DNA from: an uncultured Oscillospiraceae bacterium
GTDB lineage: Bacteria > Bacillota > Clostridia > Oscillospirales > Oscillospiraceae
NCBI GenBank assembly: GCA_910585265.1
Contig: CAJUCA010000001.1
Coordinates: 62,001-126,000, forward strand
DNA length: 64,000 nucleotides
Reading direction: 5' to 3'
Shown here: piece after piece, positions 40,338-48,505 of the stretch
How positions within the stretch are numbered: position 1 is the stretch's first letter
Layout of the letters: each line of letters starts with the position of its first letter
Made by a program: the position numbers and the translations under genes
Notes under the pieces: model-generated
What the model saw: the letters and a program-made list of their open reading frames with translations, nothing else
What the model was told of the DNA's origin: nothing
Databases searched by the model: none

Positions 40338-42182
40338 TCAAATACGGAAACGTCTGATGAGGCCATTCAAGACCCGCGCCTGCTGGGACAGTTCCCGCGA
40401 TACCGCCGCGCTTTTCTCCGCCGCGGCGGAGTTGCTCTGGACCACCACGGAAATCTCCTTGATCCCGGTTTCCACCAGCGAGATCATCTCCGACTGCTGG
40501 ACGCTGGCGGCGGCGATCTCGTCCATCAGCGTCTTGATGGACTGGATGCAGCTGTTGATGTCCCGCATGGCGGAGACGGCCAGATCCGTGGACTCGCTCC
40601 CCGTCTTCGCGCTCTGAATGGAGCGGCTGATGAGCTGGTTGGTGTTCTGGGCGGCCGCGGCGGATTTTGCCGCCAGATTGCGGACCTCGTCCACCACTAC
40701 GGAGAAGCCCTTCCCCGCGCTTCCGGCCCGGGCAGCCTCCACAGCGGCGTTCAGTGCCAGGATACTGGTCTGGAAGGCGATATCCTCAATGGTGTTGATG
40801 ATGGTGCCGATCTGGGTAGAGGACTGGTCGATGTGCTGGGTGGCCGTGGTGAGCTGCTCCATCCTGGTGTCCGCCTCGGCGGCGTAGCTGGTAGCCAGAC
40901 CCACCTGCTGGGTGGCACTGCCGCAGTGCACCGCGCTGGTCTGGATCTGGGCGGTGATGGAGGTCACGTTCTCCATCAGCCCCTCCACGGAGGACGCCTG
41001 CTCTGTCGTCCCCTGGGCCATTTCGCCCAGGATGCGCCCCACATCGTCAATGGTCTTGCGCAGGCAGCTGCATACCCCGTGGGTGGTCTGGGCGATCATG
41101 CCGATCTCATCGAAGCGGCCGTAGAAGGGCTCCAGCTCCTGGTCCGCCGACAGGTTTAGATCCCCCAGCCGCCCGATGGCCCGCTCCACCACCATAAGCT
41201 CGCGGCCCTCTCTCCGCAGGATCAGCAGGGTGATCAGAATAACGGCGGCGGCGGTGACGGCGCACATCACGCCCACCAGAACCCGCACCATTGTCACGGC
41301 ACCATAAACCTCCGTGGCGTTGTCCCGGACCATAGAGACCCAGCCCCGGTCCCGCAGGTACTTGTAGACCACCAGCTGCCGAACCCCGGCTTCATCCCAG
41401 TAGGAGTAGGTGTTGGCCTGGGTGCCGCCGTCCTCCTGGATGCGCCGGAGGATCTCCAGATACCCGGACTCGGTGGTGCTGGTGTTCAGCAGGGTTTCGT
41501 CCTCGTGGTAAAGGTACACTCCCGTCTCCACGTTCAGGAACACGTACTCGCTGCCGGGCAGGCCCTTGATGTTCAGGTTGAGCAGGGAATCCATCAGGTG
41601 GCTGGCATACACCCCCGCGCCCACATAGCCGATGCACCGCTGGTCCTCAAAGATGGGGTAGTACATAGACAGGATCATGCTGCCGGTGCCGGGGGACTGC
41701 ATGATGCCCGAGTTGGTCAGCTCCTGTCGGGCCAGAATGGCGTTCCTGGAAGGTATTCAGCGAATCCCCCGGCCGGGTGGTTATGCCGATGGCCCCCTGG
41801 GCGGTGTGGGTGAGGACATGGGTTTCCGGTGTGGCAATGTACAGGCCCTCAAACACCCCGGCGGCGAAGTCCTCGGTGTACTTCTGGGCCTGGGCCAGCA
41901 GCTCCGGGTCGTCCGGGTCCAAGAGCAGTGCCCGAACCTCGCCGCCCAAGGCGAAGGCTGTCATATATTCCTCTGCGATTCCTCTGCGGAGAGCACGTAC
42001 GCATCAATGATGGACGCCCTTGACTCCACGGCATCGGTCATCTGATTGGTGATGTCGTTTTTGACTACGGAGGCCGCGTTGGTGGACACGAACAGCCATA
42101 GGATTGCCATGCCCACCAGGGTGACGATGATGGGCATGATTCCGATCCGCGCAGCAAGCTTTTTGTTTTCCATGAACTTCAT
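40338..42182 (-). pseudogene. Methyl-accepting chemotaxis protein with two frameshifts
   Basis: Three frames together encode one chemoreceptor of about 610 residues. The first (42182 to about 41988) gives the N-terminal membrane helix; the second (to about 41750) starts the extracytoplasmic Cache-type sensor; the third (to 40338) gives the rest of the sensor, a second helix and the full signalling domain with the hairpin tip FQTSILALNAAVEAARAG. The first shift is exactly explained by a perfect 11-bp tandem duplication; the second by one extra G near 41749. Promoter and ribosome-binding site are intact, so decay is recent, or the switch is reversible, or there are sequencing errors. Confidence 0.85.
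41967..41988 (-). repeat. Perfect 11-bp tandem duplication inside the chemoreceptor gene
   Basis: ATTCCTCTGCG occurs twice in a row. Removing one copy restores the frame through SAEEYMTAF, linking the two reading frames exactly. Confidence 0.92.
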
Positions 42183-42228
42183 AACAGTTCCCCTCCATCG
42201 GGAAAATATAGGATTGTCACCATCTCAT

Positions 42229-42257
42229 ATCATAGCCCATTGTTCCCAAAATTTCAA
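42229..42257 (-). promoter_or_regulatory. Sigma-A promoter of the chemoreceptor gene
   Basis: TTGAAA (42257-42252) and TATGAT (42234-42229) on the minus strand are 17 bp apart. Confidence 0.65.
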
Positions 42258-42377
42258 GAATTACCTGCGGCGAAATGAGCATTTTTTGATGGCTCAATCC
42301 ACCGCCCAACGCCGCGCTATACCCCGTTCCTCCCGGCGGAAAACCGCCTCCCCTGCCGCGCGGAAGGACCGCCCGCA

Positions 42378-42437
42378 AAAAATAAGCCCCTTCCCTGCCA
42401 TCCGGCCCAACCGGGTGGCAGAAAAGGGGCGTTTTTT
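42378..42437 (-). terminator. Terminator after glsA
   Basis: GCCCCTT...CTGCCATCCGG and CCGGGTGGCAG...AAGGGGC form a long, slightly imperfect stem with AAAAAATAA on one side and TTTTTT on the other, so it can work both ways. The rest of the 325-bp gap between glsA and the chemoreceptor holds only that gene's promoter. Confidence 0.85.
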
Positions 42438-42508
42438 CGGTTTGGCTGTCCGTTACAGCGCGGCGCAGCCATGCGGCCCTTGACCTCCCCACAGGAAGGC
42501 TCTGGCTG

Positions 42509-43426
42509 CTAAAAAATACTCAAATGCAGTTCCCCGCTCAGCCGCTCCAGCAGCTTGATCCCCGCCACGCTGTTCCCCTTGCGGTCCAGGGCGGGGCCGA
42601 ATATGCCAATCCCCATGCGGGTGGGTGCCACCGCCATAATGCCTCCCCCCACGCCGCTCTTGGCCGGAACCCCCACCCGCAGGGCAAACTCCCCGGAGCC
42701 GTCATACATACCGCAGGTCATCAGAATGGCGTTCACATACCGGGACAGGACGGATGGGAAGATCCGCTCGTTGGACACCGGGAGACGCCCCCGGTTGGAC
42801 AGCACCGCCCCGATGTGGGCCAGCCCCCGGCAGTCCACCCGGATGGAGCAGGCCCGGAAGTAGCAGTCCAGCACCTCCTCCACGTCCCCATCCAACAGGC
42901 CATGGGACTTCAGCAGGTAGGCCAGCGCGCGGTTCTTGCTTCCGTGGCTCTTTTCGGAGTGGTACACCGCCTCGTCCACCCCCAGCTCCCTGTCCCCCGC
43001 CAGCTTCCGGGTCAGGTCCAGCAGGCGGCTGAACCGCTCCTCATAGCTGCCGCCGTGGATCAGGCTGCACATGACGATGGCCCCCATGTTCACCATGGGG
43101 TTGATGTTCCCGCTGTCCAGGTGCTGGTCTCCGGAGTTGATGGCGTCAAAGGGCTTGCCCGTGGCCTCCACCCCCACCCGGCTCATGACGAACTCCGCCC
43201 CGTTGTCCAGCAGGGCCTGGAGCAGCAGAATGGGCTTGACGATGCTCTGAATGGTAAAGGGCTGGCGGCAGTCCCCCGCCCAGCTCCGCTTTCCCTCGCT
43301 CCCGATGATATAGATCCCCAGGGCCTCCGGGTCCCCCTTGGCCAGCTCCGGGATATAGTCCGCCACCCGTCCCTCCCGGGCCGCGGGGCGGCATTCCTCC
43401 AGCAGACGCTCCAAAAGCTCCTCCAT
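42509..43426 (-). CDS. glsA: Glutaminase A
   Basis: GlsA hydrolyses glutamine to glutamate and ammonia. The 305-residue beta-lactamase-fold enzyme shows DYIPELAKGDPEALGI, the catalytic serine in FTIQSIVKPI (Ser-x2-Lys), the NINPMVNMGAIV block, YHSEKSHGSKNRALAY and PAKSGVGGGIMAV. The ATG at 43426 matches the family N-terminus; an upstream extension of 37 codons lacks conservation. It forms a single-gene unit; ammonia release may support glutamate-based acid resistance or nitrogen supply. Confidence 0.95.
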   Translation of the reverse strand: MEELLERLLEECRPAAREGRVADYIPELAKGDPEALGIYIIGSEGKRSWAGDCRQPFTIQSIVKPILLLQALLDNGAEFVMSRVGVEATGKPFDAINSGDQHLDSGNINPMVNMGAIVMCSLIHGGSYEERFSRLLDLTRKLAGDRELGVDEAVYHSEKSHGSKNRALAYLLKSHGLLDGDVEEVLDCYFRACSIRVDCRGLAHIGAVLSNRGRLPVSNERIFPSVLSRYVNAILMTCGMYDGSGEFALRVGVPAKSGVGGGIMAVAPTRMGIGIFGPALDRKGNSVAGIKLLERLSGELHLSIF

Positions 43427-43523
43427 GGCATTTCCCTGCCTTTCCGGTTCAAGATTGTTTGACGACAGCGCGAAAGGCCGGCCCGGTTCCGCCGGCCGGA
43501 CACGGCGTGTTCGCCGGATCAAA

Positions 43524-43575
43524 GCGGCCCTGCCCAATCCACAGGCCAGAACCTGTTCTGATTTGGCAGGGCCGC
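43524..43575 (-). terminator. Terminator after the FG-GAP protein gene
   Basis: GCGGCCCTGCC and GGCAGGGCCGC form an 11-bp stem enclosing a smaller AGAACAGGTTCT hairpin; the minus strand continues TTTGATCC. Confidence 0.75.
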
Positions 43576-43595
43576 TCCATTTTCAGGGCAAAGCC

Positions 43596-45824
43596 TTATT
43601 TGGTGGTGATGGTAGCCGTCCTGGTGGCCCCATCCCAGCCCACGGTAAAGGTGCCCATGACATCGGCCAGGTCACGCAGCCTGTAGTAGGTGGTGTCGCC
43701 GCCCTTCTCGTTGGTGAGGATGATATGCTGTATCGATACGGGCTTCCCGTTCACATTGATCGGGTTGGTGCCCGTGCGGTAGGTCTGGGGCCCCACAAAG
43801 CGCAGCAGGCACTCCAGGGGGTCGTTATGACCGCCGTTGGGGGCGTAGGGGGCGTAGGCCTTCCCCGTGACCAGATTCACCCTGCCGTTCCAGCTCACAT
43901 CAAACAGGGCCTTGGGGAGGGGCTTGTTCCACCAGGGGAGGGCGTCGGTCATGTACCACGCCAGATCCCGGACCGCCACATAGTTCTCGTTGTTCAGCAT
44001 ATAGGTATGCACCATGAACTCATAGGTGCCGTTGACCACTACCCGCTGCTGATTGGGATTGACATACTTCGGCTCCTGGGTGGCCTGCCCAGGCGTCACA
44101 TCGTAGGCGCACACGCCGTAGTACCGGGTGTTCACCAGAATCTCCGGCTTCCCATCCCCATCAATGTCCGCCACAGTGGGGGCGGCATACGCGCCGTTGT
44201 CGTAAGCGGTGGGGCCGCTCTCGTAAATAGCGGAGTGGAGCTTGTGCTTGGTGAGCAGCTTGCCGCTGCCGTCCACCACATAGAGGGAGCCGTCCACGCC
44301 GGTCTTGGTTCCGGCGGCGTTGACCGTGCTGGACGCAAAGATCACCTCCGGCTTGCCGTCTCCGTTGATGTCGGCGGCCACCGGCTCGGTGGCTGTCTCA
44401 TACACCGCACCATTGCTGTTGGGCAGGACAAAGGGCCAGCCCTCCAGCTCTTTGCTGGTGTCCTTCAGGGAGTAGCAGTGCACCATGCCGTCGGAGGAGT
44501 TGAACAGGATCTCGTTCACCCCGTCCCCGTTGACATCCGCCACCAGGGGCACGGACAGCACGTCCGCGCTGATGTTTTCGTTGCTCTGGTTCAGGGGAGC
44601 ACCCAGCTTGGGATTGGTGATGTTTGTGGGGATGTTCTCCCAGTTATAGCCCCCGTTGTTGAACCGGGTGTGATCCTGGTTCAAAATGTATACGGTGCTG
44701 TAGCGGGCGTCCTTGATGGTGAAGGGGCTTCGGTTGTTAGGGTCCAGGAGGGACGCGGTGTAGTCCAGCATCACGGCGGTGACCACCACCTCGGACCTGC
44801 CGTCGCCGTCCACGTCCACATAACGGGCAGTGGAGAAGGTCATAACCGGGCGGTAGGTGCCCTCGCGGCCCTTCTGCTCCAGGCTCTCCCATTGCAGGCC
44901 CAAGCCCCAGCCGCCGTTCTCCCGCTCCAGCTCCCGGCCATAGTTCTCATAAAAACCCACTGCGCTCCAGGGGATCTGTCCGCCGTAGCTGAACCGATCC
45001 TTGGAGTCGTTCTGGAACTTGCCGCTGACCATCACCGGGGTGCCGTCGCCGTCGAACGCGCTGATAAACTGGTTGTCGGTGGGCACAATGATCTCGGGCA
45101 GGCCGTCGCCGTCCAGGTCGCCGGTGGCGATGCCGTTGCTGTAGATGCCGTCCACATAGCTTTCGGGCAGTGGGCCGCCAACCTTCGCCTGGGGCCAGCC
45201 GGGCTTCAGATTGCCGTCACAGCCAAAGACATAGAGGCTGACGGAGTGGGCCACACCCAGGCCGGCGATGATCTCCTGCTTGCCGTCGCCGTCCAAATCG
45301 TCCGCCGTCAAAGCCCAGGCAGAGCCCCCGTTAGGATCGGTGCGCTGGGGCCAGCCGGGGAGGAAATAGCCCTGGCTGTTCAGCACCGACACGGTGCCGT
45401 TGGCGTAGGCCGCCGCGATCTCCAGCTTGCCGTCCCCGTTCAAATCCTTCACCACGGGGGTGCACAGCATCTTCCCCGCCGGGTTCGCGCCGCTGTTGGT
45501 ATAGCGGGAGTACGGGGTGGAGCGGTCCTTGCCCGCGTTCACCTGCCACTTCACCTTTCCGGTGGCGGCGTCCGCCACTGTGAGCGTATAGGCTCCGGCG
45601 ATCACTTCCAGCTTGCCGTCGCCGTCCAAATCCGTCACGATGGGGGCGGCCCAGTAGGACTCCTCAACGTATTCCGTACCATTATGGGGCTGGAGCACCG
45701 ACTCTCCGCCCACCAGGGTGTACTTCTCCTTCAGCCCGATCACAGGCTCCGCCGCGGAAGCTGTGGGGACAGTCAGGGAACAGAAAATCGCCAGGGACAG
45801 CAAAAGGGACATCGCTTTTTTCAT
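43596..45824 (-). CDS. Secreted FG-GAP/VCBS beta-propeller protein with copper-amine-oxidase-like stalk domain
   Basis: The 742-residue protein has a signal peptide (residues 1-24, ending TASAA), then many FG-GAP blades with calcium-binding DxDGDG or DxNGDG loops; about nine such loops are visible, for example DLDGDGKLEV and DINGDGKPEV. The last 150 residues (NYVAVRDLAWYMT, then YRLRDLADVMG and VGWDGATRTATITT) are the copper-amine-oxidase-like stalk domain that Clostridia place on surface proteins. No sortase or SLH anchor is seen. It probably binds calcium and a polymer or surface ligand; the ligand is unknown. Confidence 0.9.
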   Translation of the reverse strand: MKKAMSLLLSLAIFCSLTVPTASAAEPVIGLKEKYTLVGGESVLQPHNGTEYVEESYWAAPIVTDLDGDGKLEVIAGAYTLTVADAATGKVKWQVNAGKDRSTPYSRYTNSGANPAGKMLCTPVVKDLNGDGKLEIAAAYANGTVSVLNSQGYFLPGWPQRTDPNGGSAWALTADDLDGDGKQEIIAGLGVAHSVSLYVFGCDGNLKPGWPQAKVGGPLPESYVDGIYSNGIATGDLDGDGLPEIIVPTDNQFISAFDGDGTPVMVSGKFQNDSKDRFSYGGQIPWSAVGFYENYGRELERENGGWGLGLQWESLEQKGREGTYRPVMTFSTARYVDVDGDGRSEVVVTAVMLDYTASLLDPNNRSPFTIKDARYSTVYILNQDHTRFNNGGYNWENIPTNITNPKLGAPLNQSNENISADVLSVPLVADVNGDGVNEILFNSSDGMVHCYSLKDTSKELEGWPFVLPNSNGAVYETATEPVAADINGDGKPEVIFASSTVNAAGTKTGVDGSLYVVDGSGKLLTKHKLHSAIYESGPTAYDNGAYAAPTVADIDGDGKPEILVNTRYYGVCAYDVTPGQATQEPKYVNPNQQRVVVNGTYEFMVHTYMLNNENYVAVRDLAWYMTDALPWWNKPLPKALFDVSWNGRVNLVTGKAYAPYAPNGGHNDPLECLLRFVGPQTYRTGTNPINVNGKPVSIQHIILTNEKGGDTTYYRLRDLADVMGTFTVGWDGATRTATITTK

Positions 45825-45953
45825 CTGACACACACCTTTCCGAACCTATTTCCCAGCCAATGCCCGCCCCGGCGGACACGCGCTGGCATAATTTTTGCCG
45901 CGTCTCTGGAAAAAAACGAGATTTCCCCAAAAACAAGGCAATATCCGAGGTAA

Positions 45954-45982
45954 AGTATAGCACCTTATACAATCTCTGTCAA
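45954..45982 (-). promoter_or_regulatory. Sigma-A promoter of the FG-GAP protein gene
   Basis: TTGACA (45982-45977) and TATACT (45959-45954) on the minus strand are 17 bp apart. The leader is about 120 nt and shows no recognised riboswitch. Confidence 0.75.
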
Positions 45983-46022
45983 GGGAGCGGGCCGGAAATC
46001 AGACCCCCTCAGCGGATCAAAG

Positions 46023-46051
46023 CGAAGCCCCGGCCATCGGCCGGGGCTTCG
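46023..46051 (-). terminator. Terminator after pgi
   Basis: GAAGCCCCGGCC and GGCCGGGGCTTC form a perfect 12-bp stem with a 3-base loop; TTTGATCC follows on the minus strand. Confidence 0.85.
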
Positions 46052-46069
46052 CCAGCTTCCCCCAATTAC

Positions 46070-47332
46070 TCAGGGCTTGCCCAGCAGGGCAAACATATTC
46101 TTCTTGTACGCCTCCACCCCGGGCTGATTGAAGGGATTCACCCCCAGCACGTGGCCGCTGATGCCGCAGGACAGCTCGAAGAAGTAGAGCAGCTCCCCGA
46201 AGTCCCGCACGTCCATCTTGTCCATGCGCAGCACCATGGAGGGCGCACCGCCGTCCTTGTGGGCGGCCAGGGTGCCCCGGAAGGCCATCTCCCGGACAAA
46301 GCTCAGGGGCTTGCCCGCCAGATAGTTCAGATTATCCCCGTTGTCATCGCTGTAGGGCACCTCGATGTCGCAGCCGGTGTCATCCACGTAGATCACCGTC
46401 TCAAACAGATGGCGTTCCCCGTCCTGGATATACTGGCCCAGGGAGTGCAGGTCGGTGGTAAACTGGGCGGAGGCGGGGAAAATCCCCTTGCCGTCCTTGC
46501 CCTCGGACTCGCCAAAGAGCTGCTTGAGCCACTCGCCCACGAAGGAGTAGGACGGCTCGTAATTGCAGAACAGCTCGATCTTCTTGCCCTTGCGGTACAG
46601 GGCGTTCCGGGCCGCCACGTACTGCCACACCGGGTTGGACATATCCCGCTTGTCGTAGGCGGTCATGGCGTCGCAGGCCCCGGCCATCAGCTCGGCGATA
46701 TCGGTGCCGCCCACGGCGATGGGCAGCAGGCCCACGGCGGACAGCACGGAGAACCGCCCGCCCACGTCGTCGGGCACCACAAAGGTCTCCCACCCGTTGG
46801 AGTCCGCCAGGGTTTTCAGCGCGCCCCGGGCCTTGTCGGTGGTGGCGTAGATGCGCTTGTCCGCGTCCTTGCCGTACTGCTTCACCAGCAGCTCCCGGAA
46901 CACCCGGAAGGCCACGGCGGGCTCGGTGGTGCCGCCGGACTTGGAGATCACGTTAATGGACCAGTCCCGGTCGTCAATGCGGCGGATCACGTTGTCCAGC
47001 TCGTTGGGGCTGAGGGAGCAGCCCACGAAGCAGATCTCCGGCCCGTTGGAGGGGAACACCTCCAGGGCGGCCCGCGCCCCCAGGTAGGAGCCGCCGATGC
47101 CCACCACCACCAGCACCTGGGAGTCCTTCCGGATCCTGGCGGCGGCCTTCTGGATGCGGTCGAACTCCTCCTTGTCATAGTTCTCCGGCAGACGCACCCA
47201 TCCGGTGAAGTCCGCGCCGGGGGCGGCGTGGTCGTACAGCTTGGCGTGGGCGGCCTCCAGCTCGGGGGCCAGGGCGTCGATCTCCTGCTGGGAGACCACT
47301 CCCTCCAGATTGGATAAATCAAGTTTCAGCAT
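46070..47332 (-). CDS. pgi: Glucose-6-phosphate isomerase
   Basis: PGI interconverts glucose-6-phosphate and fructose-6-phosphate. The 420-residue protein has VVVGIGGSYLGARAALE, the sugar-phosphate-binding VISKSGGTTEPAVAFR, DVGGRFSVLSAVGLLP and, near the end, NPFNQPGVEAYK. The ATG at 47332 follows AGGAGG at 8 bp. It is the last of the glycogen-use genes; a repeat copy separates it from glk. Confidence 0.96.
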   Translation of the reverse strand: MLKLDLSNLEGVVSQQEIDALAPELEAAHAKLYDHAAPGADFTGWVRLPENYDKEEFDRIQKAAARIRKDSQVLVVVGIGGSYLGARAALEVFPSNGPEICFVGCSLSPNELDNVIRRIDDRDWSINVISKSGGTTEPAVAFRVFRELLVKQYGKDADKRIYATTDKARGALKTLADSNGWETFVVPDDVGGRFSVLSAVGLLPIAVGGTDIAELMAGACDAMTAYDKRDMSNPVWQYVAARNALYRKGKKIELFCNYEPSYSFVGEWLKQLFGESEGKDGKGIFPASAQFTTDLHSLGQYIQDGERHLFETVIYVDDTGCDIEVPYSDDNGDNLNYLAGKPLSFVREMAFRGTLAAHKDGGAPSMVLRMDKMDVRDFGELLYFFELSCGISGHVLGVNPFNQPGVEAYKKNMFALLGKP

Positions 47333-47363
47333 GATCAAAACCTCCTAAACAAGCAAAGAATGA

Positions 47364-47524
47364 GAACCTGTATTCATAGGCGGAGGATGCTGGATGGACA
47401 AGGGATTTTGCCGTCCTGCAAGGCAAAAAACCGCAGGAATACTTGAGTATTTCAAGATTTTTTAACGCGGCAGGGCGGCAAAAGACCCGGCCAGACAGCG
47501 TTCAACGCCTGTGGATACAGGTTC
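47364..47524 (-). repeat. Full-length (161-bp) palindromic repeat between glk and pgi
   Basis: Bounded by GAACCTGTATTCA and GGATACAGGTTC. On the minus strand it aligns over its full length with the copy at 58947-59106, including the central module (GCGTTAAAAAATC, then GAAATACTCAAGTATTC). No coding frame is conserved between copies. As glk and pgi are on the same strand without a terminator between, the repeat is probably transcribed. Confidence 0.88.
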
Positions 47525-47534
47525 TAAAGGTTGG

Positions 47535-48449
47535 TTATGTGGACTGGGTGAAAAACAGGGCCGCGCCGCCAAAGATTCCGGCGTTGTTCCCCAGCTGCGC
47601 CAAGGCGAAGCGCACATCCCGGCAGGGCGGGAATACGTTCTTCTGGAACGCGTCCTCCACCGGGTCCAGCAGGGCCCGGCCGGCGGCGGACACGCCGCCC
47701 CCCAGCAGGATCACCTCCGGGTTGACCACGCAGCCCAGGATGGCGGCGGCCACGCCCAGGGCGGTCCCCGCCTCCTCCGTGACCCGCTTGGCGTTCTCGT
47801 CCCCGGCGGCGGCCGCGTCGTACACGTCCTTGGCGGTGACCTTCTCCATCTCCTTAAACGGGGAATACTCCCGGGCGGCCCGGATAATGCCGGTGGCGGA
47901 GGCGGTAAGCTCCAGACAGCCGTGCTTGCCGCAGGAGCACTGCCAGTCGGTATGGAAGGCCGTGGGGATATGGCCCACCTCCCCGCCGCCGCCGGTGGCT
48001 CCGGAGACAATCCGCCCGCCGCAGATCACGCCGCCGCCGATTCCGGTGCCCACGGTGAACAGCACCAGGTTGCGGCAGCCCTTGCCTCCCCCCTGCCACA
48101 GCTCGCCCAGGGCGGCCAGGTTGGCGTCGTTCTCCACCTTCACGGGCATACCCGCCCGGCGGCCCAGCTCCTGGGCCACGTCCACATCCCCCCAGCCCAG
48201 GTTTACGCACCCCCGCACCAGGGACTGATCCAGCACCGGGCCGGGCACCCCCACCCCCGCGCCGATGCACATGGCGTCGGGGAAGCTGTCCAGCACCTGC
48301 CGCATATTGGCGGCGATGTCGTCAAAGGCGGCGGCCAGCTCCCGCTGGGTGGAGAACTCCCGCTTTTCCAGCAGGTCCCCCTCCCGGCTCACCAGCCCCA
48401 GCTTGACGGTGGTGCCGCCGATGTCGATGCCAAAGCATACCTGTCTCAT
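47535..48449 (-). CDS. glk: ROK family glucokinase
   Basis: The 304-residue enzyme phosphorylates glucose with ATP. It has the ATP motif GIDIGGTTVKLG (residues 7-18), ENDANLAALGE, GTGIGGGVI, the ROK zinc motif CSCGKHGCLE and LLGGGVSAAG. The ATG at 48449 follows AGGAGG at 7 bp; a TTG two codons earlier is unlikely. It follows glgP by 56 bp, consistent with handling glucose from glycogen breakdown. Confidence 0.95.
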   Translation of the reverse strand: MRQVCFGIDIGGTTVKLGLVSREGDLLEKREFSTQRELAAAFDDIAANMRQVLDSFPDAMCIGAGVGVPGPVLDQSLVRGCVNLGWGDVDVAQELGRRAGMPVKVENDANLAALGELWQGGGKGCRNLVLFTVGTGIGGGVICGGRIVSGATGGGGEVGHIPTAFHTDWQCSCGKHGCLELTASATGIIRAAREYSPFKEMEKVTAKDVYDAAAAGDENAKRVTEEAGTALGVAAAILGCVVNPEVILLGGGVSAAGRALLDPVEDAFQKNVFPPCRDVRFALAQLGNNAGIFGGAALFFTQST

Positions 48450-48505
48450 GGCCAAACCTCCTCAAAATTTGGCCCGGCCCGCCGCCCGGCGGACCGGGCC
48501 AGCTC

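Noticed and set aside
43541..43563. CAGAACCTGTTCTG as a LexA/SOS-like or repeat-family box
   Set aside because: It lies inside the loop of the terminator following the FG-GAP gene, not at a promoter, and is best explained as the inner hairpin of that terminator.
43425..45953. An 842-codon open frame antisense to the FG-GAP protein gene
   Set aside because: Same codon-bias shadow: His/Gly/Val-rich, no start signals, and the minus strand has a signal peptide and calcium loops.
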